Assembly (NCBI GenBank): GCA_018365265.1
Contig: JAGZKI010000048.1
Coordinates: 1-19,649, forward strand
DNA: 19,649 nt
DNA from: Streptococcus parasanguinis
GTDB lineage: Bacteria; Bacillota; Bacilli; Lactobacillales; Streptococcaceae
Reading direction: 5' to 3'
The notes beneath the pieces were generated by a model. The model was not told where the DNA came from and did no database searches. It worked only from the letters and a program-made list of their open reading frames with translations. A program made the translations under genes and the position numbers. This document shows, piece after piece, positions 1 through 5,908 of this stretch (position 1 is its first letter; the number at the start of each line of letters is the position of its first letter).

Positions 1-44
1 CTAAGTTCATAGATCTGAACTTTATCTTTATAAGTTAATTTCAT
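1..44 (-). CDS. IS3-family transposase OrfA, N-terminal fragment (runs off the window)
   Basis: A minus-strand ATG at 42-44 opens a frame MKLTYKDKVQIYEL that continues past the left edge. This resembles the first residues of the helix-turn-helix OrfA of streptococcal IS3-family elements, which binds the IS ends. It sits just inside a terminus-like sequence and behind a strong hairpin, as expected for such an IS. Only 14 codons are visible, so activity and exact family cannot be judged. Confidence 0.55.
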   Translation of the reverse strand, partial: MKLTYKDKVQIYEL

Positions 45-50
45 AATAAA

Positions 51-93
51 AACACCCCAAAAGTTAGATTTTTCTGTCTAACTTTTGGGGTGC
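51..93 (-). terminator. Hairpin at the IS end
   Basis: A near-perfect inverted repeat pairs CACCCCAAAAGTTAGA with TCTAACTTTTGGGGTG around a short T-rich loop. On the minus strand it lies between the rhomboid fragment and the IS transposase start and is followed by T-rich sequence. It would stop transcription entering the IS from outside, a common way in which insertion sequences limit read-through expression. Confidence 0.6.
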
Positions 94-96
94 AGT

Positions 97-369
97 TCAT
101 CTAGAGCCTCTTTTTCTTTCTAGCAGTCCTCCAAAAGGAAGGATCATGAGTCCATTTAAAATCAAATGGACCCATAAAAACCAGATAGGGGCTCCTTTAC
201 TACCGTGCATCAGGGTCCCGCTGACATATTGCCAACCATACACCGGCTTTGAATGAAAGGCCAATAGATCATACATAGCATCCCCATAAAAGGAAGTCAA
301 TAGACCGAGCAGCAAACAGATTAGAGCTAAAGTACTGATAACAGGATAGGTTATAAGGATTCTTTTCAT
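97..369 (-). pseudogene. Rhomboid-family intramembrane protease, 3'-truncated by IS insertion
   Basis: The product begins MKRILITYPVISTLALICLL, a membrane segment at residues ~4-26. A YDLLAFHSKPVYGWQYVSGT-type stretch and a second hydrophobic segment (WFLWVHLILNGLMILPFGGL) follow. This matches the start of streptococcal rhomboid family proteins, which cleave other membrane proteins inside the bilayer. The frame ends after about 90 residues at the TGA supplied by the IS end, so the catalytic Ser and His segments are missing and the gene should be inactive. I chose the ATG at 369 because AGAGAAG precedes it; an in-frame start at 423 would lie on top of the promoter. The family call comes from recall of the N-terminal sequence and is moderately sure. 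Confidence 0.65.
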
Positions 370-421
370 ATTTATCTTCTCTTTTTCAAAAAACAGCGTT
401 ACGATGTCTCCATTCACGACC

Positions 422-430
422 ATTATACCA
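422..430 (-). promoter_or_regulatory. Extended -10 promoter of the rhomboid gene
   Basis: On the minus strand TGGTATAAT forms an extended -10 box (TGnTATAAT). It lies about 53 bases upstream of the chosen rhomboid start. No good -35 box is visible, which is usual for extended -10 promoters. Confidence 0.5.
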
Positions 431-567
431 TGTAATTCAATGGAGACAGAAAAGTTTTTTGCTTCTTTCGTTTCAAATCTTTGCTGGAAAAACGAAATAT
501 CGTGACCTATTAGTCGATCATTATTCGTGACCGGAAAGCGATCCTGTTTTTTAGCCGTAGCAAAAAT

Positions 568-596
568 TTGACTTTCTATTTTAAAAAGAATATACT
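568..596 (+). promoter_or_regulatory. Promoter of csbD
   Basis: TTGACT at 568-573 and TATACT at 591-596 are separated by exactly 17 bases, close to the sigma-A consensus. They lie 90 bases upstream of the csbD start, leaving a leader of about 85 nt. Nothing in the leader suggests a riboswitch. Confidence 0.65.
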
Positions 597-686
597 CATT
601 CTAATCTGAGACAAATATTTTTTATTTTTTTAAATCAACAGTATTGTATTCAGAGAAAAAACTACTAACTTCATGGAGGTGACGCT

Positions 687-890
687 ATGTCATTAGAAGA
701 AAAATTGAACCAAGCAAAAGGTTCTGTTAAAGAAGGTCTCGGTAAAGTAACCGGCGATACAAAAACAGAAGCTGAAGGCACTGCTGAAAAAGTTGCTTCA
801 AAAGCAAAAGAAGTTGCTGAAGATGCAAAAGAAGCTGTTGAAGGAGCTATCAAGGGCGTTAAAAATATCTTTCATAAAGACGACAAATAG
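687..890 (+). CDS. csbD: CsbD-family stress protein
   Basis: A 67-residue, highly charged, Ala/Lys/Glu-rich helical protein. It starts MSLEEKLNQAKGSVKEGLGK and carries the CsbD-family feature of a G-x2-KEGLGKVTGD stretch near the N terminus, followed by a long amphipathic helix. CsbD-like proteins are general-stress proteins of unknown biochemical role, abundant under envelope or osmotic stress. The start is fixed by the strong GGAGGTGA ribosome site at 675-682. The gene is monocistronic, with its own promoter and terminator. It is likely ordinary chromosome flanking the rpsI hot spot. Confidence 0.85.
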   Translation: MSLEEKLNQAKGSVKEGLGKVTGDTKTEAEGTAEKVASKAKEVAEDAKEAVEGAIKGVKNIFHKDDK

Positions 891-910
891 TCTTTAATAT
901 CCTAGACCTA

Positions 911-962
911 CTCTATTTTCTACAGTCACATTTGACTGTGAAAGATAGGGTGGGTTTTATTT
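911..962 (+). terminator. Intrinsic terminator after csbD
   Basis: A long inverted repeat with a core ACAGTCA / TGACTGT and imperfect outer arms (CTATTTTCT / GAAAGATAG) is followed by TTTTATTT. It lies 20 bases after the csbD stop. Confidence 0.65.
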
Positions 963-981
963 GCTTCAAATTCAGTTATAC

Positions 982-1012
982 AAAAAGAACACCCCGAAGG
1001 GTGCTCTTTGTA
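982..1012 (-). terminator. Minus-strand terminator-like hairpin
   Basis: AAAGAACACCC and GGGTGCTCTTT pair around a CGAA loop. On the minus strand the stem is followed by TTCTTTTTG, so it would stop leftward transcription coming from the rpsI side before it reaches csbD. Confidence 0.55.
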
Positions 1013-1102
1013 AGTATAGTAATTCTTTCGAATTAACATTTTGAGTGCAGTGGTTGCCATCCAATCAAACATCGCTACGCTTGTTTTCTTGGGGCAACTA
1101 TG

Positions 1103-1142
1103 CATAGCATATCTCTACGCGACTAAAGTCGCTAGAGCTATC
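1103..1142. repeat. Palindromic hairpin inside the flank repeat
   Basis: ATAG, CTCTA and GCGAC on the left pair with GTCGC, TAGAG and CTAT on the right around a TAAA loop. The second flank copy (near 9020-9057) has the same structure with one change. It is not followed by a T-run, so it does not look like a terminator. It may be a small mobile palindrome or the remains of an IS end. Confidence 0.4.
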
Positions 1143-1169
1143 CTAATTGCGCACCGCCAGTTCTCATAC

Positions 1170-1202
1170 AAAAAAACACCTTGCAAGATGCAAAGTGTTT
1201 TC
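1170..1202 (-). terminator. Native rpsI terminator (copy 1)
   Basis: On the minus strand AAACACTTTGCA pairs with TGCAAGGTGTTT, followed by a run of T. It sits ~30 bases after the S9 stop codon of att1. This is what an rpsI transcript would use before any element inserted. Confidence 0.7.
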
Positions 1203-1229
1203 GTTTGTATTCTGCTTTCCAGCAACGAA

Positions 1230-1277
1230 TTAACGTTTAGAGAACTGGCTAGCTTTACGAGCTTTCTTAAGACCTGG
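1230..1277 (-). repeat. att1: displaced 3' end of rpsI
   Basis: The minus strand encodes PGLKKARKASQFSKR-stop, the conserved C terminus of ribosomal protein S9, with Ala-Ser written GCTAGC. Upstream of these codons the sequence is element DNA (TTTGGAAAGTATG...), not S9. It is therefore an attachment site whose left half is the native chromosome. Only att3 shares this codon version; att2, att4 and att5 carry a different synonymous version. Confidence 0.85.
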
Positions 1278-1592
1278 TTTGGAAAGTATGAATTTCAGTT
1301 GGACTAAAAACAGCGTAATATCAAGACTTTTCTCCGCTTTTATAAAAGCGTTTTTCCAATCAAATTCAACTAATTTTATCTAAATGGTGTGGATTTTACC
1401 CCCAAAATTACAGAGAATGGAGCTGATAAACACTAAACGTTCACACCATTAGTTAAATGATTTTTTCATCATTTTTCTTAGATGATAGAACTTCTAATTT
1501 ATTTCTTATTCAAGCAAAAACAACCTGCTATAAGTAAGAAAGAGGAAGATACAAGAAAAACACGGCGTAAAAACCGATTCAGTTCATTGTCC
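1278..1592. other. Left end of a decayed element, no gene seen
   Basis: The first ~46 bases (TTGGAAAGTATGAATTTCAG and onward to AATATCAAG) recur almost unchanged after att2 and, as far as visible, after att5, so they mark the same element end. Further in, ATGGTGTG near 1385 and CACACCAT near 1443 form an inverted pair, and ACCCCCAAAATTAC resembles the GGGGTGAA repeats beside the integrases in reverse. These are possible integrase arm sites. I see no convincing coding sequence. Confidence 0.5.
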
Positions 1593-2642
1593 TCAATCCT
1601 TGTCTGCTTCATTTTCTTTTACGAGATCGTTTTGTGAATCTTTTTCAGAGAGTTTTTGATCAATATACTTGTCAATGTTTTCATAAAATTCCTTGGTCGC
1701 TTCACTATCTAATGTTGGCGAGTTCTGAACTTGATTCACTTTCAATTGAACAGATTGAATACCGTAAGAGGCTTGTTTTTGGTGGAGTGTTTCTAATTCT
1801 TCTTCTGAAATCGGATCTCCAACAACCGTCAAGACCAATTCATTGTTACTTGACTTGTAGACTTGATTAATAACCGTATAATTGGCGAACTCTTTTCCTA
1901 CAAACTGTTTGATCCCTTCTTTGCGCGCTTGTTCTATTGTCAGAGTAACTGCCGAATAGCTAGCTGGAAGAATCAACAATACAATCAAAGAAATCAAGCC
2001 AATTCTCATTTTAATGCTCAGCTCTTTAAATGAAGTTAAAGGAGATTTTCTCATCAAAATTCTTGTTCCAACAATGTTGGCTAGCATGATAAAGACACAG
2101 TTGATCAAGAAAAGATAGAGAGCCCCCAATAAAAATCGTACATTCCCATTAGCTAAACCATAGCCAGCAGTACAGATAGGCGGCATCAAAGCTGTAGCAA
2201 TGGCTACTCCTGGCACGATATTGTTTGCTTCTTTTTTCCTTGAACCGATCACACCAGCAATCCCACCAGCAATAGCAATGAGAACATCCCAAATGGTTGG
2301 AGAGGTTCGTGCGATCAACTCGCTACTTGCATAAGACAAGGGAGAAATCTAGAAATACAGAGTCGAGACAAGCAAACTGACCAACACTTGAGTCAATAAA
2401 ACCTCTAGAGATTGCTTGATTAAACGCGTATCAAAAATAGCTAAACCGAATCCCAGTCCAACAATCGGTGTCATGAGAGGTGAAATTAACATGGCTCCAA
2501 TAATAACAGCTGTTGAATTCATATTTAGACCGATAGAGGCAATAAAAATTGCACACATCAAAATCGCTGTATCTCTCAATCGAACATGAAGGTCATCGTA
2601 TAATTTCTCACGGTATTCCCGTGTTGAATAATTGGCAGTCAT
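1593..2642 (-). pseudogene. DUF389 (TIGR00341-type) membrane protein gene interrupted by one in-frame amber codon
   Basis: The 97-residue first part starts MTANYSTREYREKLYDDLHV. It has the conserved membrane segments with GLNMNSTAVIIGAMLISPLM and ends ...STLYF at TAG (2349-2351). The same frame continues directly with ISPLSYASSELIARTSP and runs 248 more residues from a TTG, including VPGVAIATALMPPICTAGYG and a soluble acidic C terminus. Intact relatives read through this point, and the likely ancestral codon is TGG (Trp), one base away. There is no frameshift or deletion. The family is a multi-pass membrane protein of unclear function. The ATG overlaps the stop of the upstream channel gene (ATGA), so the two are cotranslated. 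The product is probably truncated; internal initiation at the TTG cannot be excluded. Confidence 0.75.
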
Positions 2643-2962
2643 TTGTCCTCTCCTCTTTCCTTATTTAAATCGGTATAATAATTAATAATAACAGCTGATA
2701 AACAGCCAAAAAATATGAGCCCATAAATCGTCAAGAAGACACTGGTAATCCTTCCAATCAAGGTCACAGCTAGGAGATCCCCGTAGCCGACAGTCGTCGA
2801 AGTCACAAAAGCATACCAAAGACCGTCTCCGTAATTTGTGATAGCAGGTTCAACTAGGAAAAGCACGCCTCCTGACCCAAAAACAAAGGTCACAAAACTC
2901 AGAGCAAACCGAGTAAAACCCGTAACCTGTATAATATGCCATAACATTTTTAAACGTCTCAT
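2639..2962 (-). CDS. Two-transmembrane potassium channel (Ion_trans_2 type)
   Basis: A 107-residue membrane protein with a first membrane helix at ~14-36 (FALSFVTFVFGSGGVLFLVE). A pore helix follows, then the selectivity filter TTVGYGD at ~56-62 and a second helix at ~67-92. This is the minimal KcsA-like pore that tetramerises to conduct K+. It lacks an RCK/TrkA regulatory domain. The start is set by AAGGAGAAC just upstream. It lies 13 bases after the preceding ORF and overlaps the DUF389 gene by four bases, forming an operon. Its neighbours are membrane proteins, including a fragment of another K+ channel class (TMEM175), so the region may have been an ion-transport island. Confidence 0.85.
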   Translation of the reverse strand: MRRLKMLWHIIQVTGFTRFALSFVTFVFGSGGVLFLVEPAITNYGDGLWYAFVTSTTVGYGDLLAVTLIGRITSVFLTIYGLIFFGCLSAVIINYYTDLNKERGEDK

Positions 2963-2975
2963 TTGTTCTCCTTAT

Positions 2976-3320
2976 TCATACTAGCTCCTGACCGAGCCGT
3001 TTTTTCCAATAATCAAAGTGAAGATAGGACATGATCTCCATCAGAGAAAGATAGACAAACTGATAGATCTGATTTAAGCTGATTATCAACTGATATTGTT
3101 TGAAAAATGACTGGAAGAAAGACCAGATATGACTGTCTTGAATCAGTCCCTTCTTAACATCAGACAGGATATTAGCTAAAGCTCCCAAGGACTGAAACGG
3201 TAAATCCTTGACATTTATATAGATCCGGTCCACCACATCATTCAGACTGGTATCTTGGATGGCATGAAATTCTCCAAAGAGAACTCCTGCCGCTCCAAGA
3301 GTAGAAACAAATTCCACCAA
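2976..3320 (-). CDS. Unrecognised ORF, probably a 5'-truncated gene
   Basis: The frame of ~114 codons reads ...GAAGVLFGEFHAIQDTSLND... and ends KKRLGQELV. I do not recognise the family. It contains amphipathic helices and a Leu/Ile/Tyr-rich C-terminal stretch (~residues 75-100) but no clear membrane anchor or motif. It has no good ribosome site, and its apparent start lies inside the out-of-frame remnant of a TMEM175 gene. The real N terminus was probably lost when the two sequences were joined near 3300. It lies just upstream of the K+ channel in the same operon orientation. Confidence 0.45.
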   Translation of the reverse strand: MVEFVSTLGAAGVLFGEFHAIQDTSLNDVVDRIYINVKDLPFQSLGALANILSDVKKGLIQDSHIWSFFQSFFKQYQLIISLNQIYQFVYLSLMEIMSYLHFDYWKKRLGQELV

Positions 3321-3544
3321 ATAATTTCTGAGGAAATTTTCTCAACCTTTTCCCATAATGTGTTTAGTGCCATCCATAACGATCCCAACCAGAAAAAGGA
3401 AAGAAAACAAGCAAAGAAATTTTGCCGTAAATCCCAAAAAGCTTCAAGACTTGGTGTTGTTGGTTTTTCTAACTCTAAAATCAAGATGGTCATAATAATT
3501 GCTAGAACAGCATCTGTCAATACAATTAATCTGTCTTTCTTCAT
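3242..3544 (-). pseudogene. TMEM175-type (DUF1211) channel, N-terminal half
   Basis: Starting at the ATG at 3544 behind AAAGGGG, the product reads MKKDRLIVLTDAVLAIIMTI. This matches the first helix of bacterial TMEM175 K+ channels, where the motif is RxxxFSDAVxAI; here FSD is LTD. A second helix (FFACFLSFFWLGSLWMALNT) and ...EIIWWNLFLL follow, after which similarity stops and the frame ends within ~20 codons. Bacterial relatives have about 200 residues and six helices. Only the first ~80 residues are present here, so this is a remnant joined to the neighbouring ORF. Confidence 0.65.
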
Positions 3545-3610
3545 CGGATTGCATCCCCTTTCTTTTTTGTAACATTCTATCTTATCGCATAATATTGGAT
3601 ATTCTTTCAT

Positions 3611-3843
3611 AATCCGACTACAAACAAAAATAAACCAAAAAGTCTGTCCCTATTATGCTATATTTAACTCTAGAAGTATTCATCCATCTAATTAATAAAT
3701 ATATCATATTTCACAATAAATGAATACTATCAAAGATTCATCCCCTTTCACTTCATCATTTAGTGTTGCTTAGATTTATCAAAAACAACCAAATTTGTAT
3801 TAATTTCAAGTATCACCTAGTTACAAAAATTTGGGGTGAACAG
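3611..3843. other. AT-rich stretch without a gene, right end of a decayed element
   Basis: No ORF or clear promoter pair is visible. Near its end AATTTGGGGTGAAC is a single copy of the GGGGTGAA repeat that lies behind the integrase genes at 10148 and 19454. This suggests that an integrase gene once ended here and was deleted. Confidence 0.4.
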
Positions 3844-3878
3844 AAAAAGCATCCCGTATTTTTGATACGAAATGCTTT
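3844..3878 (-). terminator. Element-borne substitute rpsI terminator at att2
   Basis: AAAGCATCCCGTAT and its imperfect complement (GATACGAAATGCTTT) form a hairpin. On the minus strand it is followed by TTTTTC. It lies 20 bases after the S9 stop codon of att2, in the position of an rpsI terminator. Confidence 0.65.
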
Positions 3879-3897
3879 CAATAAGTTTAAATAAGTT

Positions 3898-3946
3898 TTA
3901 ACGTTTACTAAATTGTGATGCTTTACGAGCTTTTTTCAAGCCTGGT
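3898..3946 (-). repeat. att2: element-type 3' end of rpsI
   Basis: The minus strand encodes PGLKKARKASQFSKR-stop with codons differing from att1 (TTGAAAAAAGCT..., AGT for Ser). The right flank begins with the same TTGGAAAGTATG element end as after att1. The synonymous changes show that it is an independently evolved S9 tail, not a recent duplicate. Confidence 0.8.
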
Positions 3947-4112
3947 TTGGAAAGTATGGATTTCAGTTGGACTAAAAACAGCGTAATATCAAGGATTTTC
4001 TGAACAATATCTACTTTTTAATTTCATAAAATCTGAATCAATATTTTTAAAATAGGGAATAGTTTAGGTCTCTAAGCATTAAAATAATACACCTAACTTT
4101 GGTCACCGTTTT

Positions 4113-4460
4113 TTAGTTATTCACTCTTTTTTCGGATAGTGTTTTTAAAGTTATGATGTAAAATGCCGCAATTAAAACACTATACATCATAATCGGAGGA
4201 TAGAGAATTAAGGACAGAATCAATCCCACTCCTTTAATTATTAGGTCAGGTATCAATAACTTCCTATATTGTGCGGTAGCTTCAAGTAATTCTTTCTGAT
4301 CTATATTGGGTTTATCAATTACTTTATGTAAAAACCAGTTTGCTACCGTTGAAACAATAACGATCAGTCCATAAAAGAGCTGTGCCGTATGATTCATGAA
4401 ATGACTACTAACTATTCCAGTAGCATAGGGCATAAATGAAACAAAAAATAAAAGATACAA
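4113..4460 (-). pseudogene. TMEM175-type (DUF1211) channel, C-terminal half
   Basis: About 115 codons with MPYATGIVSSHFMNHTAQ, a helix LFYGLIVIVSTVANWFLH and two more helices (LIIKGVGLILSLILYPPI and VLIAAFYIITL). This is the second half of a TMEM175-like protein. The frame begins NLYLLFF, the very place where the separate N-terminal fragment at 3242-3544 ends (NLFLL). It opens directly after the stop of a broken XRE regulator and has no ribosome site. Because the N half lies at lower coordinates on the same strand, simple insertion cannot explain the split; rearrangement between two copies is more likely. Confidence 0.6.
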
Positions 4461-4466
4461 ATTCTT

Positions 4467-4601
4467 TCAAATTTCTCCCTTTTCAATTTGCCTAACTTGA
4501 CCTGCATTACCTAGGTCGCTTTGCTTTAAATTATACTTTTTTCTTAAACATTTAATACGAGTAGGTATTTCTTGTGAGTAATTTTCATCAAAAAATTTCA
4601 T
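4467..4601 (-). pseudogene. XRE-family regulator, N-terminal 44 residues
   Basis: A short ORF MKFFDENYSQEIPTRIKCLR continues KKYNLKQSDLGNAGQVRQIEKGEI-stop. The pattern of Cro/C1-type helix-turn-helix proteins is present (R-x2-R-KKYNL-xQ-x-L-x6-V-x2-IEKGE). The intact family has a few hundred residues if Rgg-like, or about 70-110 if a simple repressor. The break follows GAAATTTG, only a few bases before the similar GAATTTG where TMEM175 sequence begins, so joining through a short homology is plausible. Confidence 0.6.
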
Positions 4602-4644
4602 ATATAATCTCCCTATAATCATGGAAAAGTAGTAAAAATAGTTG

Positions 4645-4983
4645 TTATCCTAGTTGATTAAAAAAATCTCTGATTTCCTCATCTTTTATAAAATAATATA
4701 TAATTTTCCCCTCTCTTCTAGTGTCCAAGATGTTTTGATTGGCTAGTTTACGAAGATGGTGGGAGGCAGATGCCATACTGAGATTTAATAAACAGGCTAT
4801 ATCGCAGACACAGAGTTCTTCGACGGCAAGGAGATAAAAGATGATATTTATCTGTTTATTATCGGTAAATTTTGATAAAATGCGAAGTGATTTTTGGACT
4901 TTTTCCTTTTCAAGGTAGTTCGTTGCGGTTGTAACATTTTGTTGATTTATAACATCCACTTGACAGATACTATCTTTTTTCAT
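4645..4983 (-). CDS. cadX: CadX/CadC-type cadmium-responsive ArsR repressor
   Basis: A 112-residue winged-helix repressor of the ArsR/SmtB family. The start MKKDSICQVDV behind AGGAGAA is preferred over a longer upstream frame. The metal site ELCVCD places Cys58 and Cys60 exactly where staphylococcal CadC has them, and Cys7 is also conserved, while the fourth ligand position (Cys11 in pI258 CadC) is Val. The recognition helix region reads SMASASHHLRKL, as in the family. It would bind the inverted repeat upstream of cadD and release it when Cd(II) or similar soft metals bind. It lies 11 bases after cadD in the same operon, giving autoregulation. Confidence 0.9.
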   Translation of the reverse strand: MKKDSICQVDVINQQNVTTATNYLEKEKVQKSLRILSKFTDNKQINIIFYLLAVEELCVCDIACLLNLSMASASHHLRKLANQNILDTRREGKIIYYFIKDEEIRDFFNQLG

Positions 4984-4994
4984 AATTTTTTCTC

Positions 4995-5609
4995 CTAGCC
5001 TAACACAGCCCATAGCATGTCAAAGCTGTTGTTTTCAATCAGGATATACATCCCCAATCCTAAATAGACAACGGCAATAAACCATCTGCTATATTTTTCC
5101 AAAGTTTCTCCAACAGAAGGGACTTGTGCTAATTTTTGGGCAGAAAAAACCAAGAGATAAATCATGACTAGAAAAGTAAGTAAAGTCACTATCAAATTCG
5201 CTAAATTTAAGGTGGTAAAATATGGGACAAAGACACCAATATTGTCAGCGCCACAACTTGCAAAAGTAATCATAGCGACTAGAAAAATCAGGTTTTTATT
5301 GTCTTTTCGCAAACCATCTTTTGCAATAGCTTCTCCATCAGAATCTCCTAAAAGCAAAACTTTGAGGCCTAGGAAAATTGGAATCAAACCGAGTAAACCT
5401 AAAATCTCTTTACTAGGAATATAATTCAAGACAAATGCAAAAAGCAAACTTAGGAATATTAGACTAACAGAGCCTAGAAATTGTCCTAAATAGATGTTAA
5501 TGATGTCCTTTCTGCTTTTTCTTTTGGCAAAAAATAACATTAGGATAATAAGTAAGTCTACGGCTGTCCCAGAATACAGGATTATTGAAGTAACAATATT
5601 TTGAATCAT
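4995..5609 (-). CDS. cadD: CadD cadmium resistance transporter
   Basis: A 204-residue membrane protein with about five hydrophobic helices (near 5-25, 37-62, 69-86, 107-125, 135-157 and 175-193). Family signatures include ATASCGADNIGVFVPYF-like sequence, here MITFASCGADNIGVFVPYFT, and LLLGDSDGEAIAKDG in the loop. CadD proteins, of the LysE-related superfamily, give cadmium resistance by efflux or sequestration in staphylococci and streptococci. The ATG at 5609 follows AAGGTG. It is the first gene of the cadDX operon behind a textbook promoter with an overlapping operator. Confidence 0.9.
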   Translation of the reverse strand: MIQNIVTSIILYSGTAVDLLIILMLFFAKRKSRKDIINIYLGQFLGSVSLIFLSLLFAFVLNYIPSKEILGLLGLIPIFLGLKVLLLGDSDGEAIAKDGLRKDNKNLIFLVAMITFASCGADNIGVFVPYFTTLNLANLIVTLLTFLVMIYLLVFSAQKLAQVPSVGETLEKYSRWFIAVVYLGLGMYILIENNSFDMLWAVLG

Positions 5610-5619
5610 AAAACACCTT

Positions 5620-5670
5620 ATTCAAATATATTTTTGAATGTATTCTAACATTAAACTTTGTAGATGTCAA
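5620..5670 (-). promoter_or_regulatory. cadDX promoter and CadX operator
   Basis: On the minus strand TTGACA (5665-5670) and TAGAAT (5642-5647) have an ideal 17-base spacer. Immediately downstream, ATTCAAA-6-TTTGAAT (5620-5639) is a perfect inverted repeat. It closely matches the CadC operator type TCAAATAAATATTTGA known from pI258. It covers the transcription start, so bound repressor would block initiation. Confidence 0.85.
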
Positions 5671-5712
5671 CTTAAAATCCACCAATTAATAATTGCATGT
5701 CAATATTTGTAT

Positions 5713-5740
5713 TGTGAAACTAGTTTCAGAAATATATAGT
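5713..5740. repeat. GAAACTAGTTTC palindrome shared with 14667-14690
   Basis: TGTGAAACTAGTTTCAGAA contains a perfect 12-base palindrome. A close copy with the same flanks (TTGTA before, AGAA-TAT after) lies in the IME intergenic region near 14671. Here it is about 45 bases upstream of the cadDX -35 box. The function is unknown. Confidence 0.35.
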
Positions 5741-5783
5741 CTGAAAGTATGTCCACTGCCAATGGTTTTTTCAATATTTAAAA

Positions 5784-5812
5784 GGAGAGAACCAATTTGG
5801 TCCTCTCCAGGG
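5784..5812 (-). terminator. Terminator of the ATPase operon
   Basis: GGAGAGAACCAA and TTGGTCCTCTCC form a stem. On the minus strand TTTTAAATATTG follows. It lies ~100 bases after the ATPase stop. A weaker palindrome (TCTCAAATGAGA) lies in between. Confidence 0.65.
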
Positions 5813-5908
5813 TATAATTTTCCACCAACCCACTACAGTTGACAAAGAGCCGTTATTCTCAAATGAGACAACTCCTTTTAGTTTTTATAACCTCAGCTTC
5901 TCGGTCTC

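Larger units (their letters stand above)
1..99 (-). mobile_element. End of an IS3-family (IS150-group-like) insertion sequence
   Basis: The sequence from the left edge to about base 99 reads on the minus strand as an IS terminus. It begins TGAACTGCACCCCAAAAG, the kind of end seen in streptococcal IS3-family elements, and a transposase ORF starts 55 bases inside it. The inner boundary is set by the point where the rhomboid reading frame stops making sense: its stop codon TGA is the first three bases of the IS. The rest of the element and the target duplication lie outside the window. The family assignment rests on the terminus and 14 residues of transposase only. Confidence 0.65.
1080..1277. 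repeat. rpsI downstream flank, copy 1 of a ~197-bp direct repeat
   Basis: This stretch recurs at 8996-9193 in the same orientation with about six substitutions and one single-base indel. It holds, from left to right, a short IS256-derived tail (TTGTTTTCTTG), a 40-base hairpin, the rpsI terminator and the S9 tail att1. The chromosomal genes to its left suggest that this copy is the original location, which is inference. Confidence 0.8.

Noticed and set aside
1230..1277. att1 as the end of a working rpsI gene
   Set aside because: The sequence upstream of the 15 codons is element DNA and does not encode S9.
1041..1307. Open frame of 88 codons on the plus strand
   Set aside because: It runs through the flank hairpin, the rpsI terminator and the antisense S9 tail, has no ribosome site and resembles no protein.
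5784..5812. Riboswitch upstream of cadDX
   Set aside because: The hairpin lies upstream of the cadDX promoter and is placed and oriented as a terminator of the ATPase operon.
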